33,992 nt of DNA from Leptospira sp. (GCA_027531445.1 JAPZRK010000054.1:1-33992), one strand, 5' to 3'; shown: positions 6,932 to 15,481, counted from the first letter of the stretch. Numbers and translations are program-made. Notes: a model not told the origin generated them from the sequence alone.

Positions 6932-9268
6932 TTATTTTTGAGACGAATAGATGAACTTTGGTTTGAGATCAAAGACTAGTGTCGTTAAGACAATGAGAGC
7001 AGAGAAAGAACTTGTAACCATTGCAAGTGGAATAAATATTCCTAAGTAAATATGGGTATAAAACCCAAAAGAAAACATTAAGATAGAATAACCACCGGCG
7101 AGCGCAGTTGCTACAAATAGGATCGCTTTTCCAGCGGAACGTAACGCTTCTCGAATCGCCTTTTTTTCCTCTTTGTGTCTAGCGATTTCTTCACGAATTC
7201 GAAAGAGAAGATAAATGGAGAAATCTGCTCCGACTCCGACGACCAATGCCGATATCAAAGATGTCGTTATATTCAAAGGCACTCCAAACAAACCCATAAC
7301 TCCGAAGTTTAATGCCAAAGAGAATACCAAAGGAATTACAGCTAAAAAGCCGGCTATTGGAGAACGTAAAACAATACTCGTGACCAAAATTACGACACTA
7401 ATGATTTGAATGATGTTGAGAACTTTTCCTTCAACCATCACTTCATTTAATGCGGCACTTGTTGCATTGCTACCTCCGATTGAGACTTGGATGGACTTTG
7501 GAGCTTTATTTTTAACAAATTCTTCTATCTCTCTTACTAATATCTGGGTTACGCTACTACTATCAGTCTTTAAGAAAATAGTAATATTCGCTTTACTATA
7601 ATCGTAATTTACGTAGGAATCAAAATCTCCTGGTTCACCGGATATAGAGTATAAAAGTAGATATTGAGATACCAAATCCTTCTGCTCAGGAATTGTATAA
7701 AATTCAATACTATCTCCATTCATCGCTTGGTTGATTTTCATGATCAGATCGACGATGGAAATTGATTTACCGACTTCTTTTTTTGATTCGACTAATGTTT
7801 GTAAATCTTGCATGAAATGAAGGACTTCAGGATCTTTGATACTGTCTTCTTCACCTTGAATCAAAAGATTCATCGTATTTGTGCCCGCAAGATGTTGATT
7901 CAAAAAAAGATCTTGAGTGATAGCAGGCCTACTTTTTGATATCGTTCCTTCAGCACGATTTTCTACATTTACGAGGCGACTTAAAATGAAGCCAACAAGC
8001 AAGATCGAAAACGCTATAGTATAAAGCAACTTTCGGTTGGTAAATAAAACGATATCTGTTATCTTCTTTATGATTTTATCCCAAATCCTTTCATCCGCCT
8101 CTTTATGGACTTCACTCTCCTTTGGAGGTGATAAGAGAGAACGAAGTGATGGGATCAAGGTCATTTCGATCAATAAGGCACTGAATATACCCAAAGCAGA
8201 GAAAATTCCAAAGGTGCGGATAGTAGTGATCCGAAAGAATAACAAAGATAAAAATCCTAAACAAGCAACTGTACAGGCGATGATCATCACTGGTCCAACT
8301 TTTGTAAGCGACTGAATGACAGCATGATAATTTGCTTCTTTGTCTGATAATTTTCCTTCTTTCCTTAATGAAGCATACTCTTCATAATATCTTTTTAAAA
8401 TTTGAACTGCATGACCAGCCGCAACTGCTAGAATTAATATTGGCGTTGTTGCATTGAAGACATCTAACGGAATTCCTGTTAAACTAATCATTCCTAAGCC
8501 CCAGACCACAGCGAAAATAGCAGTGATTAAGGGTAATATAAGTCCTTGGTGTGTGCGAAAAGCTTCATAATGTAAAATACCGATAATCAGAATCGCGATC
8601 GGAAAAAAGACAGCCATCCTCGAAGAATATCTTTCTAACCAAGATAAAAAATAGGGAAGTCCTCCCAAGTGAAATGATACATGTTCGGATTCGTATTTTT
8701 TGAGTAACTCTTCAATCTGAGAAACTATTGGATCAAATTGTTTTGTTTCAGCATCTATTTCTAAATTGATTGTAGTCGTTTGGTGATCAGCTGAAACTAA
8801 TACACTTGCATAAATAGGATTTGATGCGACGGCTTTTCTGATTAGATCTTGATTCTCTTTTATCTTATAATCTAAATTTGAATCTATCATCGGTTTAACG
8901 GAAAGTCCCGATTCATTGCCTTTGATATTTTTTGCTTTCTTTGAACCGAGGCCGATTGAGTTGTATGCATTGATCCCTGGTATGCGGTTTATCTCTTTTG
9001 TTAGGGATAAAACAGTGTCAATGATTGGTTTCTGATAGATATCCCCATGAGTTGCAGTGATGCCAACAGCCAAAATAAAATTGGAACCAAATACTTTTTT
9101 TACCGTATTCGAAGTAACTATATAAGGATGGTCTTGCGGTAGATTTTTATCCGGATCTAATTCAATCGTAAGATTCTTAATCTGGAATCCTAAAAACAAG
9201 GTAACCAAAACACAAAAGCCGAACACCCAACGATTGTGTCGGACCACCCATTCTAAATACTGTTTCAT
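6932..9268 (-). CDS. MMPL/RND-superfamily lipid transporter
   Basis: 778 residues from an ATG at 9268 preceded by a strong GGAGGAG; a longer reading from 9295 is possible but has no such site. Domain plan: first membrane helix (about 12-30), periplasmic porter domain (about 35-205), five helices to about 390, a short cytoplasmic link, helix near 420, second porter domain (about 440-610), then five helices to about 770. The second helix bundle contains GVGADFSIYLLFRIREE, matching the GxxxDY/F-like motif of the MMPL/HpnN/SSD-related branch. These pumps move hydrophobic lipids out of the inner membrane using the proton gradient. First gene of the operon; the divergent TetR at 9395 and a dyad at 9302-9330 probably control it. 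Confidence 0.9.
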   Translation of the reverse strand: MKQYLEWVVRHNRWVFGFCVLVTLFLGFQIKNLTIELDPDKNLPQDHPYIVTSNTVKKVFGSNFILAVGITATHGDIYQKPIIDTVLSLTKEINRIPGINAYNSIGLGSKKAKNIKGNESGLSVKPMIDSNLDYKIKENQDLIRKAVASNPIYASVLVSADHQTTTINLEIDAETKQFDPIVSQIEELLKKYESEHVSFHLGGLPYFLSWLERYSSRMAVFFPIAILIIGILHYEAFRTHQGLILPLITAIFAVVWGLGMISLTGIPLDVFNATTPILILAVAAGHAVQILKRYYEEYASLRKEGKLSDKEANYHAVIQSLTKVGPVMIIACTVACLGFLSLLFFRITTIRTFGIFSALGIFSALLIEMTLIPSLRSLLSPPKESEVHKEADERIWDKIIKKITDIVLFTNRKLLYTIAFSILLVGFILSRLVNVENRAEGTISKSRPAITQDLFLNQHLAGTNTMNLLIQGEEDSIKDPEVLHFMQDLQTLVESKKEVGKSISIVDLIMKINQAMNGDSIEFYTIPEQKDLVSQYLLLYSISGEPGDFDSYVNYDYSKANITIFLKTDSSSVTQILVREIEEFVKNKAPKSIQVSIGGSNATSAALNEVMVEGKVLNIIQIISVVILVTSIVLRSPIAGFLAVIPLVFSLALNFGVMGLFGVPLNITTSLISALVVGVGADFSIYLLFRIREEIARHKEEKKAIREALRSAGKAILFVATALAGGYSILMFSFGFYTHIYLGIFIPLAMVTSSFSALIVLTTLVFDLKPKFIYSSQK

Positions 9269-9301
9269 TGCTCCTCCGTATTTGATCGATGACATTAAAA
9301 T

Positions 9302-9330
9302 GATCGGTGATCAAATTTATATCACTGATT
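9302..9330. promoter_or_regulatory. Imperfect dyad between RND operon and TetR, probable operator
   Basis: GATCGGTGAT (9302-9311) and ATCACTGATT (9321-9330) match as an inverted repeat in 8 of 10 positions around a 9-nt spacer. It lies in the 126-bp divergent spacer between the RND start (9268) and the TetR start (9395), where one site could repress both. Position supports the role; no binding evidence. Confidence 0.5.
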
Positions 9331-9394
9331 ATTTCTGTCCTCCGAATTGTCAAGAAAGAGATTGATTTTTTTGAGAGGGCATTCATAAAAAATT

Positions 9395-10006
9395 ATGGCA
9401 ATTCAGGATAGAAAGCTTCGGGAAAAAGAAGAGAAACGTAGGCTGATTCTAGACACCGCTATGAAATTATTTGTCTCAGAGGGTTTTGCGAATGTATCCA
9501 CTCGAAAAATTGGAGAGAAGATCGAATTTAGCCCCACTTTGATTTATTTTTACTTCAAAAGCAAAGAAGAGATTCTTTATACATTGTATTTAGAGGGATT
9601 TCAAAAGCTATTTGATCGTTTAGAAGAGACCAAACGCGTCCACAATCCCCTAAAACGTTTGGAAGAAGCGATCCGCGTTTCTATTGATTTTTCCATCGAA
9701 CAACCAGAATATTTGTATCTTATGCTTTCCCTTCGACCCGACAACCAAGCGTCCGATTTTAAGTGGGATCAGAGTCTTCGAGTCAAAGAATTTTTTGGAG
9801 GTATAACCAAAGAGGCCGCCGAACAAGGATATATCGAAGCGAAGGATCTTGAACTTCTAAATCTAACTTCTTGGGCTTATAATCATGGAATTTCATCTTT
9901 ATATACAATGTCTCGCAACAATGATTTCCCATATGCCTTAGATCGTGATGTGCTTCACCAATCTGTAAAGTTTTACATCAAGCTCCTTGCTAAAAAGAAA
10001 AAGTAA
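9395..10006 (+). CDS. TetR/AcrR-family regulator of the RND operon
   Basis: 203 residues. A basic N-terminus (RKLREKEEKRR) leads into the TetR DNA-binding domain (about 14-60): LILDTAMKLFVSEGFANVST, then RKIGEKIEFSPTLIYFYFKS, then KEEILYTLYLEGF. The recognition turn reads SPTLIYFYFKSKEE, the canonical pattern. The C-terminal part is helical, with the YLYLMLSLRPDNQ segment seen in several TetR proteins that sense lipophilic molecules. Divergent from the RND-LolA-barrel operon, so most likely its repressor and sensor of the exported or a related lipid. The best Shine-Dalgarno (GAGAGGG) is 15 nt from the ATG, rather far. Confidence 0.9.
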   Translation: MAIQDRKLREKEEKRRLILDTAMKLFVSEGFANVSTRKIGEKIEFSPTLIYFYFKSKEEILYTLYLEGFQKLFDRLEETKRVHNPLKRLEEAIRVSIDFSIEQPEYLYLMLSLRPDNQASDFKWDQSLRVKEFFGGITKEAAEQGYIEAKDLELLNLTSWAYNHGISSLYTMSRNNDFPYALDRDVLHQSVKFYIKLLAKKKK

Positions 10007-10105
10007 AAAAATGTAGGTATTGTACCTAAGAGATTTGTAAAAATAACTTATTTTATTTAAAAATTGGAATTGAAATTTGATCCCGTTGGGATTGAATCAT
10101 TTGCT

Positions 10106-11134
10106 ATGAAAAACATCTTCTTTCTTTTGATCACATTGAATTTGATTTTTTTAAATTCAATTCTTGCAAAGCCCAATGTGGGTGAAACTGTCGAGGTAGA
10201 TAATTATGATGGAACGGGAAAAAACGAGCCATATATGGGCACGTTTAAAATTTCCAAAATTGATAACGAAGGTCATTACTTTGGAAACTGGGTTAAAGTT
10301 CCTTCCTATTATAAATTAGAAGGCAAAAAGCCAAGTACTTCCGTAAGTTGTGAATATATCATTTCCTGTAAGGCCGAGTTGGAGAACGCAGAAGCCGAAT
10401 TCAAATCAAAACAGGCTTCCCTCGAATCCGAATTGGATCCTGATAGCTATTTGAAAAAGTATTTAAACAATGAAATGTTTAAATTAAATAAAGATCTCTC
10501 ACCTGGTGAATCCGTTGAAGTATGTTTTTGGCCTAATGAAAATCTTCCTTGCGGTCCTGAAGACTCAAGTACAAATTTCATACCAGCCAAAGTGATTCGT
10601 AAGACGAGTAATGGTTACGAAGTCAATGCACGTATCTTTGATGGATCGTTTATTGGTACGAAGCCAAATTTCAAAGACAAAAAAATGGAATTCGAAGTTT
10701 CCAATATTCGTTGCATTGATCCTTCAGGTGCGGCCGGGACAGAAATCACAGAAGATATGGCGAAATACGAAGTCGTCCGACCTGGAACTTTAGTTGATGT
10801 TAAATGCAATGGAAAATGGTATAGAGCATTAGTCACAACAAAAGTAGGTTATGCGGATGTATCTGTAGTCTATGTAAATTGGGGAAATACTTCAGGATAC
10901 TTACAAATCAAATCTCCACTTTATGAATTTGCACCTTTCGGCTCAAAAACCAAATCAGATACAGGTGCCTTTTCAGGTATGCCGTATCCTTATGACAATC
11001 GAGGATACTCTAAAGTTGATATGTCCCAACTAAAAAAGAATAACAAATGTCCAACGAGTATGCCTTTTGTATCTAACGGAATCTGCGTTGATCAAAATGG
11101 ACAATGGAAAGGTGCGAGACCGATCCGTCCATAG
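10106..11134 (+). CDS. Secreted protein with repeated SH3/Tudor-like units, function unknown
   Basis: 342 residues from the ATG at 10106, which begins a clear signal peptide (MKNIFFLLITLNLIFLN, cleaved near LAKP). A TTG 14 codons upstream would place a polar tail before it and is less likely. Three segments look related: PNVGETVEVDN at about 23-66, SPGESVEVCFWP at about 132-203, and RPGTLVDVKCNG at about 225-278. Each opens with x-PG-x-x-V-x-V and continues into beta strands such as KWYRALVTTK and VSVVYVNWG, reminiscent of agenet/Tudor or SH3b barrels. A coiled, charged stretch (about 88-125) links the first two. Several cysteines (82, 88, 140, 149, 203, 234 and two near the end) could form disulfides. 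The fold idea is an inference; I do not recognise the family. A strong terminator follows. Confidence 0.75.
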   Translation: MKNIFFLLITLNLIFLNSILAKPNVGETVEVDNYDGTGKNEPYMGTFKISKIDNEGHYFGNWVKVPSYYKLEGKKPSTSVSCEYIISCKAELENAEAEFKSKQASLESELDPDSYLKKYLNNEMFKLNKDLSPGESVEVCFWPNENLPCGPEDSSTNFIPAKVIRKTSNGYEVNARIFDGSFIGTKPNFKDKKMEFEVSNIRCIDPSGAAGTEITEDMAKYEVVRPGTLVDVKCNGKWYRALVTTKVGYADVSVVYVNWGNTSGYLQIKSPLYEFAPFGSKTKSDTGAFSGMPYPYDNRGYSKVDMSQLKKNNKCPTSMPFVSNGICVDQNGQWKGARPIRP

Positions 11135-11153
11135 ATAGACTCAATCAAAGGAG

Positions 11154-11190
11154 AAAATCCTTCTTGTCTAACAATAAGAAGGATTTTTCT
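11154..11190 (+). terminator. Rho-independent terminator
   Basis: AAAATCCTTCTT (11154-11165) pairs perfectly with AAGAAGGATTTT (11176-11187) around a 10-nt loop, and further T residues follow. It lies 20 nt after the stop of the secreted 342-residue protein and separates it from the AraC gene. Confidence 0.85.
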
Positions 11191-11260
11191 TTACTGTAAA
11201 TTTTCCATGGTAAAGAGAGAATCCATTAGTTAGATGAAATAGCAAAGAACCTACCAGTAC

Positions 11261-12157
11261 ATGAAGAGAATTGTATTATCAAATATCGAAAAGATTCACC
11301 TTGCCCAACAATTTTTAGAAAAAAATCTCGACCAAAACGTAAATCTTCAAAAAATCGCAGAGGCTTCTTTTCTTTCGCCTTATCACTTTCATCGAATGTT
11401 TCATTCGGTCGTTGGTATGACACCAAGAGTCTACTTCGAAAAGTTAAAACTTGAGAGAAGTGCATTTCTTCTGACCATCACAGATCATAGTATCGCCGAT
11501 ATTGCATGGGAACTTTCTTTTGATAATCCTGAAAGTTATGCGAGGTCATTCAAAAAAATGTTTCAAATGACTCCTACTCAGTTTAGGAAACAAAATACAA
11601 GAATCCAATCGGATCGCATTGGAAACTTTGAAAAGCCATTCAGTCAAAATGTTTCTACTAAGAATATTTCAAAAAAAATCAAACCTCTAGCTATTTCAAA
11701 TAAAAATGCAATGTATTACAGGTATGTGGGGCCATGGGAAAAATCACATAAACTTTGGCGAAAACTGATGGATTCTTGTCTTCAGATTGGAATCTTCAAT
11801 GAGAATACAGAATTATTTGGGATTTGGTATGATGATCCTTTATTAGTTGGTAAAGAAAAGCAGAGGTATGATTTGGGAATCCTTCTTCCCGATAACAAAT
11901 TTGATAAAAATTTTATGGAACAAAAGTTTGGTTTTCAATTTACCAAATTGCAAGGAAATTATATGTCTTATGGATACTCTGGTGATTTCAAAAACTTGGA
12001 AAATTCATATTTGGCATTGTATAACTGGCTGGCGAAGAATCCGAAACTTAGAATCGCAAACAAACCAACCATTGAAATTTATAAAAAATATCCGCCGTTT
12101 TTCTCCCCGCAAGATTGCGCGATGGAGATTTGTGTTCCCATTCATTCCGAAAGCTAA
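11261..12157 (+). CDS. AraC-family regulator with C-terminal GyrI-like effector domain
   Basis: 298 residues. Residues 1-110 hold the double helix-turn-helix of AraC/XylS proteins: HLAQQFLEKNLDQNVNLQKI, then LSPYHFHRMFHSVVGMTP, then the second motif SIADIAWELSFDNPESYARS followed by FKKMFQMTPTQFRK. Residues about 150-298 resemble the GyrI/SbmC-like small-molecule-binding fold (YYRYVGPWEKSHKLW; FGIWYDDPLL; PTIEIYKKYPP). This order, DNA-binding first, is that of Rob- and SoxS-related sensors of toxic compounds. It leads a set of four plus-strand genes (SRPBCC, MGMT-like, GST) that may be stress or detoxification genes; co-regulation is inferred from proximity, with a 71-bp gap to the next gene. 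Confidence 0.9.
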   Translation: MKRIVLSNIEKIHLAQQFLEKNLDQNVNLQKIAEASFLSPYHFHRMFHSVVGMTPRVYFEKLKLERSAFLLTITDHSIADIAWELSFDNPESYARSFKKMFQMTPTQFRKQNTRIQSDRIGNFEKPFSQNVSTKNISKKIKPLAISNKNAMYYRYVGPWEKSHKLWRKLMDSCLQIGIFNENTELFGIWYDDPLLVGKEKQRYDLGILLPDNKFDKNFMEQKFGFQFTKLQGNYMSYGYSGDFKNLENSYLALYNWLAKNPKLRIANKPTIEIYKKYPPFFSPQDCAMEICVPIHSES

Positions 12158-12228
12158 ATAAAAGCAAGATTTGTCAGATGGAATTTTTCCTTTCGTGTTA
12201 GAGTTAGGTCATCGAATAGGAGATAAAT

Positions 12229-12735
12229 ATGAAGATTATCATCGTAGGAATTGTAACTCTCTTCGGAGTGATTGGACTTGTTGGAATCCTTGGATTTTTA
12301 GTACCGGAAAAGAAAACTGCAAGTGCCGAATATATATACAATCAGAGCAGTGCAGTTGTTTGGTTAAAAATGCGAGACATCTCTGGACAAAGTTCGTGGA
12401 GAAACCAGATCGACTCGATTGAAATTCTTGATTCAGCAATTGGTAAAGAAGATTGGATTGAGAATTTAAAATCGGGTGCGAGTGTCAAACTAAGAACCAC
12501 CACTTACAAGGAAGGGCAACTTTGGGGTATCGAGACTTATGATAGTCCAATGGTAGTAAAATGGGTTGGGGAAGTGGACTCCAAAGATAAGCAGAAGACA
12601 TTAGTAAAATTCCAATATGAAAGTTCTATTGCAAATCCATACTTTCGAATACTAGCGCTAAGTTTTTTAAATTTGGAAAGTATGATACAATTGTATGCAT
12701 CTGAACTTAAATCTGAATTGGATAAAAACATTTAA
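12229..12735 (+). CDS. Membrane-anchored SRPBCC-family protein
   Basis: 168 residues. An N-terminal hydrophobic helix (about 2-25, IIIVGIVTLFGVIGLVGILG) anchors a domain that reads as SRPBCC: SAEYIYNQSSAVVWLKMRDI at the start, RNQIDSIEIL, GASVKLRTTT, then MVVKWVGEVDSK and a final helix ending in LYASELKSELDK. Proteins of this layout are annotated as SRPBCC family; the ligand is unknown. A good AGGAGA precedes the ATG by 6 nt. Followed after only 11 bp by the MGMT-like gene, so the two form one transcription unit. Confidence 0.75.
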   Translation: MKIIIVGIVTLFGVIGLVGILGFLVPEKKTASAEYIYNQSSAVVWLKMRDISGQSSWRNQIDSIEILDSAIGKEDWIENLKSGASVKLRTTTYKEGQLWGIETYDSPMVVKWVGEVDSKDKQKTLVKFQYESSIANPYFRILALSFLNLESMIQLYASELKSELDKNI

Positions 12736-12746
12736 AGGAGTAGAAA

Positions 12747-13166
12747 ATGGCAACCAAAAAACAGACATGGAATCAAAAGCTTGAGAAAGAAGCATCACCC
12801 AAAGTGAAGCATATTGAAAAACGGTTTGTCGATATACCTGATAACAGTGATATGTTGGTTGCCACTCCTAAGATTTTTGAAGACTATCTTAAAAAGATAA
12901 AACCTGGTAACGAAGTAACAATAAAAAAGATAAGGCAAGATTTGGCTAAAAAATTCAAAGCGGACCATACATGTCCTGTTACCACTGGTTTATTTCTCCG
13001 AATCGTGGCAGAGGCAAACTACGAAAAGTTCCAAAACGGAACACCTTTAGATGAAATTGCACCTTTTTGGAGAGCTATTGATTTGAAATCTAGCATAGCA
13101 AAAAAGTTATCCTTTCCACTAGATTTCATAAAGGAGAGGCGAGAAAAGGAAGGATTAAGTGTTTGA
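12747..13166 (+). CDS. MGMT/alkyltransferase-like family protein without the usual PCHR motif
   Basis: 139 residues. The centre resembles the DNA-binding half of O6-methylguanine methyltransferase: PGNEVTIKKIRQDLAKKF parallels the family's GKVTTYGQIA helix, and APFWRAID at about 105-112 stands where MGMT has PCHRVI (and ATL proteins PWHRVI). A lone cysteine (Cys76 in HTCPVTTGLFLR) lies upstream of that position and is strongly placed in a conserved-looking turn. Alkyl transfer by the classic Cys is therefore not possible here; a damage-recognition role like that of ATL proteins, or another function, is open. AAGGAG lies 6 nt before the ATG. The assignment rests on recalled similarity to short MGMT family proteins and is moderate. 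Confidence 0.6.
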   Translation: MATKKQTWNQKLEKEASPKVKHIEKRFVDIPDNSDMLVATPKIFEDYLKKIKPGNEVTIKKIRQDLAKKFKADHTCPVTTGLFLRIVAEANYEKFQNGTPLDEIAPFWRAIDLKSSIAKKLSFPLDFIKERREKEGLSV

Positions 13167-13237
13167 TGTTAAACAAAAACAAGATAAGGCAGGATTTAAA
13201 TTCTTTACATACACTTGTAAGAATTTAACTAAGAATC

Positions 13238-13834
13238 ATGAAAATTTATGGTGATCGTTATTCAGGAAATTGTTATAAGTTAACACTGGTATGTTCATTA
13301 TTGCAGATTGAACACCAGTGGATACCGATGGATATCCTCAAAGGGGATACGAAAGCAGATTCGTTTCTTTCTAAAAATCCCAACGGGAAAATACCCCTTT
13401 TGGAACTTGAAGATGGGAAATTTTTATCTGAATCAAATGCTATACTCAACTACCTTGCATATGGATCGAATTTAATTCCTGTTGATAGATTTGATTATTT
13501 TAAAACTCAGCAATGGCAATTTTTTGAACAGTACAGCCATGAGCCTTACATTGCAGTAGCTCGGTTTATTAAAAAATACCTAGGTTTACCGCAGGACAAA
13601 ATTGATGAATACAAATCAAAACAAGTTGGTGGACACAAGGCATTGAGAGTGATGGAATCACAACTTTCGACATCTCTGTATTTGGTGGGTGATTTTCTGA
13701 CAGTCGCGGATATTTCTCTTTTTGCTTACACTCATGTAGCTGAAGAAGGTGGCTTTCATTTAAATGAATATCCGCATGTAACGAAATGGATTGAACGTAT
13801 CAAATCAACGAAGGGATTCAAGTCGATGGAATAA
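13238..13834 (+). CDS. Glutathione S-transferase family protein
   Basis: 198 residues. The thioredoxin-like N-terminal domain (1-78) has MKIYGDRYSGNCYKLTLVCS with Ser9 and Cys12 near the usual catalytic position, NPNGKIPLLELEDGKFLSES with the cis-Pro and the ES glutathione-binding pair, and NAILNYLA. The C-terminal helical domain (85-198) contains YLVGDFLTVADISLFAY, the N-capping box characteristic of GSTs. Cytosolic. Glutathione-dependent conjugation or isomerisation is expected but the substrate is unknown. It lies 71 bp after the MGMT-like gene without a clear terminator between, and ends at a bidirectional hairpin. Confidence 0.9.
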   Translation: MKIYGDRYSGNCYKLTLVCSLLQIEHQWIPMDILKGDTKADSFLSKNPNGKIPLLELEDGKFLSESNAILNYLAYGSNLIPVDRFDYFKTQQWQFFEQYSHEPYIAVARFIKKYLGLPQDKIDEYKSKQVGGHKALRVMESQLSTSLYLVGDFLTVADISLFAYTHVAEEGGFHLNEYPHVTKWIERIKSTKGFKSME

Positions 13835-13864
13835 AGTTAAAAAGAAGAGTCTCTATACATTTTG

Positions 13865-13901
13865 TTTGATCTGCACGTGTAAATTACCCGTCCAGATCAA
13901 A
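13865..13901. terminator. Hairpin between convergent GST and ankyrin genes
   Basis: TTTGATCTG (13865-13873) and CAGATCAAA (13893-13901) are perfect reverse complements with a 19-nt loop. The loop contains further partial pairing (ACG with CGT). It occupies the 71-bp spacer between two converging genes, so it probably serves both strands, although T-runs are short. Confidence 0.55.
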
Positions 13902-13905
13902 TTTG

Positions 13906-14757
13906 TTATTTAGATTTTGAAACTTGATGTGCCCTAGCAATATACCAATGGTGTAAATTCATCTTCGATGTATCGTCTATAAATTCAGAATAATGGTAAT
14001 ATTGGTTGTCTACCGCATAGATTGTGAGAGGTGAAAACTTAAGAGGATTTTCCCAAAGCGGCGACTGAAATTCGTTGGGCATAGTCGTGCTTCCACCATA
14101 TGTATTATGAGTATATGATGTTATTCGATCAAATTTGACTGATTTGTATTTAGTGAAATCAAAATCCTTTGCACCTTTTGCAATAATCTTTGCCTTTAAT
14201 TTGATTGCTTCCGGATTTTTTATGTTTTTATCGTTATTCAAACTCGATATAAATAAATTTTTACCTTCATCGGTATATACATTTAGATTTGCGCCGGCAT
14301 CCACTAAAAAATTTGCGATTTCAAATCGTTCCGAAATGATATGTTCGCGTAGAGGCGGTGTGTAAGTTGCCGTTGTCATGATCATTTCTCTGTAAGATCC
14401 CAAATTCAGATTGGCACCTTTCGTCACGAGCAATTTTGCTATTTCTAAAGTTTTCGCTTCAGCTAGAGCATTTCTAGTTCCCATTTTGTAACGTCCATAT
14501 CCATTACCATAGTCGCATTCTTGGGAACGTAAATTCGGATTGGCACCTTTCTCCAGGAGCAGTTGAGTTAGTTCTAAATCTCCTCGATTTGAAGCAACGA
14601 TTAGAGGGTTATCACATTCGTTCGCATTTGGATCCTCGCCTGAAGCTAGACGAGCTTTCACTTCTGAAATGTTCTTTTCCTTTATTAGTTTTGTCATCGG
14701 AGTTTTACATCCAAATGCAAACATTATCAATGTTAATGTGATAAAATTTGTTTTCAT
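13906..14757 (-). CDS. Ankyrin-repeat lipoprotein
   Basis: 283 residues. The signal peptide ends in FAFGC with Cys17 as the lipidation site. Ankyrin units follow: EVKARLASGEDPNANECDNP, then LIVASNRGDLELTQLLLEKG with ANPNL, LAEAKTLEIAKLLVTKGANL, and FEIANFLVDAGANLNVYTDE, covering about residues 28-175, roughly four repeats. The last 100 residues (from about 185) are not ankyrin and contain SPLTIYAVDNQYYHYSEF; I do not recognise them. Such lipoproteins display a protein-binding solenoid on the membrane surface; the partner is unknown. AAGGAT lies 8 nt before the ATG. An inverted repeat (TTATTCA / TGAATAA, 14770-14789) sits just upstream. The 244-bp spacer 14758-15001 holds no other gene that I can see. 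Confidence 0.85.
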   Translation of the reverse strand: MKTNFITLTLIMFAFGCKTPMTKLIKEKNISEVKARLASGEDPNANECDNPLIVASNRGDLELTQLLLEKGANPNLRSQECDYGNGYGRYKMGTRNALAEAKTLEIAKLLVTKGANLNLGSYREMIMTTATYTPPLREHIISERFEIANFLVDAGANLNVYTDEGKNLFISSLNNDKNIKNPEAIKLKAKIIAKGAKDFDFTKYKSVKFDRITSYTHNTYGGSTTMPNEFQSPLWENPLKFSPLTIYAVDNQYYHYSEFIDDTSKMNLHHWYIARAHQVSKSK

Positions 14758-15001
14758 TATATATCCTTATTATTCAAAAATATGAATAAACATATTCGAG
14801 GACAAGGCTTTTTTGAGCTAACTTGTCAGTGAACTAGATGTTAAAATGCAAATGATGATTTTTTGTGAAGATAAATCCTCTTTAGATAATTCTAAAATAT
14901 GAATTAATTGCTTTTTTAGCGAATTTCAAAAAAGGATAAAATAGCTATCGGTTTAAACTTGTTTTATATGATCAAAGTAATATTTTTTTAGAATCTTAAT
15001 T

Positions 15002-15481
15002 TCAATAAGCAGTGCCATCTTTATGAGTGAACTTCCATTGTCCGTTCTCCAGAGATGCTTTGAGATCATCGTCTGGGTAATTTGCTTCATCATTTGGTGT
15101 TCGGTCTCCGATTTCCAGATATACCACATCCTCAAGGGAATCATTTACTAAATGGTGTCCGTTTCCAGTGCCAGCCTTAAATCCTGCGCACATACCTGGC
15201 TGCAATATGGTTCGTCCTTCATCTGTGACTAGAGTTGGCGAACCTGACAATATATAAATGAATTCATCCTGTTTGCTGTGAGAATGGCGTAAAGCGGAAA
15301 TAGCTTTTGGTAAAAGACGCGTTAGGTTGACGCCGAAATTTTTCAACTCAAATAAATCTCCCAATGTTATTTTTACTCGTCCTTGCATAAGGGAGGCAAA
15401 GGGTTCCGGGTAAACGGAAGGTTTACTGCGCGGAGGCATCTGATCTGCAATCACTGCGATGGGTTTGGATTTATTTTCCAT
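15002..15481 (-). CDS. Cupin-domain protein
   Basis: 159 residues, single cupin barrel. Motif 1 reads LRHSHSKQDEFIYILSGSPT with the two histidines and the glutamate that bind metal; motif 2 reads LQPGMCAGFKAGTGNGHHLV with a further histidine. The LVNDSLEDVVYLEIGDRTPN segment completes the barrel, and the family member annotated simply as cupin often ends in a WKFTHKDG-like tail as here. Could be an isomerase, dioxygenase or small-molecule sensor; not resolvable. It starts 30 bp after the thioesterase stop on the same strand, so it is the third gene of the TetR-thioesterase-cupin unit. Confidence 0.85.
   Translation of the reverse strand: MENKSKPIAVIADQMPPRSKPSVYPEPFASLMQGRVKITLGDLFELKNFGVNLTRLLPKAISALRHSHSKQDEFIYILSGSPTLVTDEGRTILQPGMCAGFKAGTGNGHHLVNDSLEDVVYLEIGDRTPNDEANYPDDDLKASLENGQWKFTHKDGTAY

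Noticed and set aside
9269..9295. N-terminal extension of the RND transporter to 9295
   Set aside because: The ATG at 9268 is preceded by GGAGGAG at ideal distance, while the earlier start has no ribosome site and the added residues are not a membrane or signal segment.
10014..10028. Short palindrome TAGGTA-TTG-TACCTA after the TetR gene
   Set aside because: Stem of only 6 bp; a T-run follows only on the minus strand, where no gene leads into it. Could be a weak signal but is not supportable.
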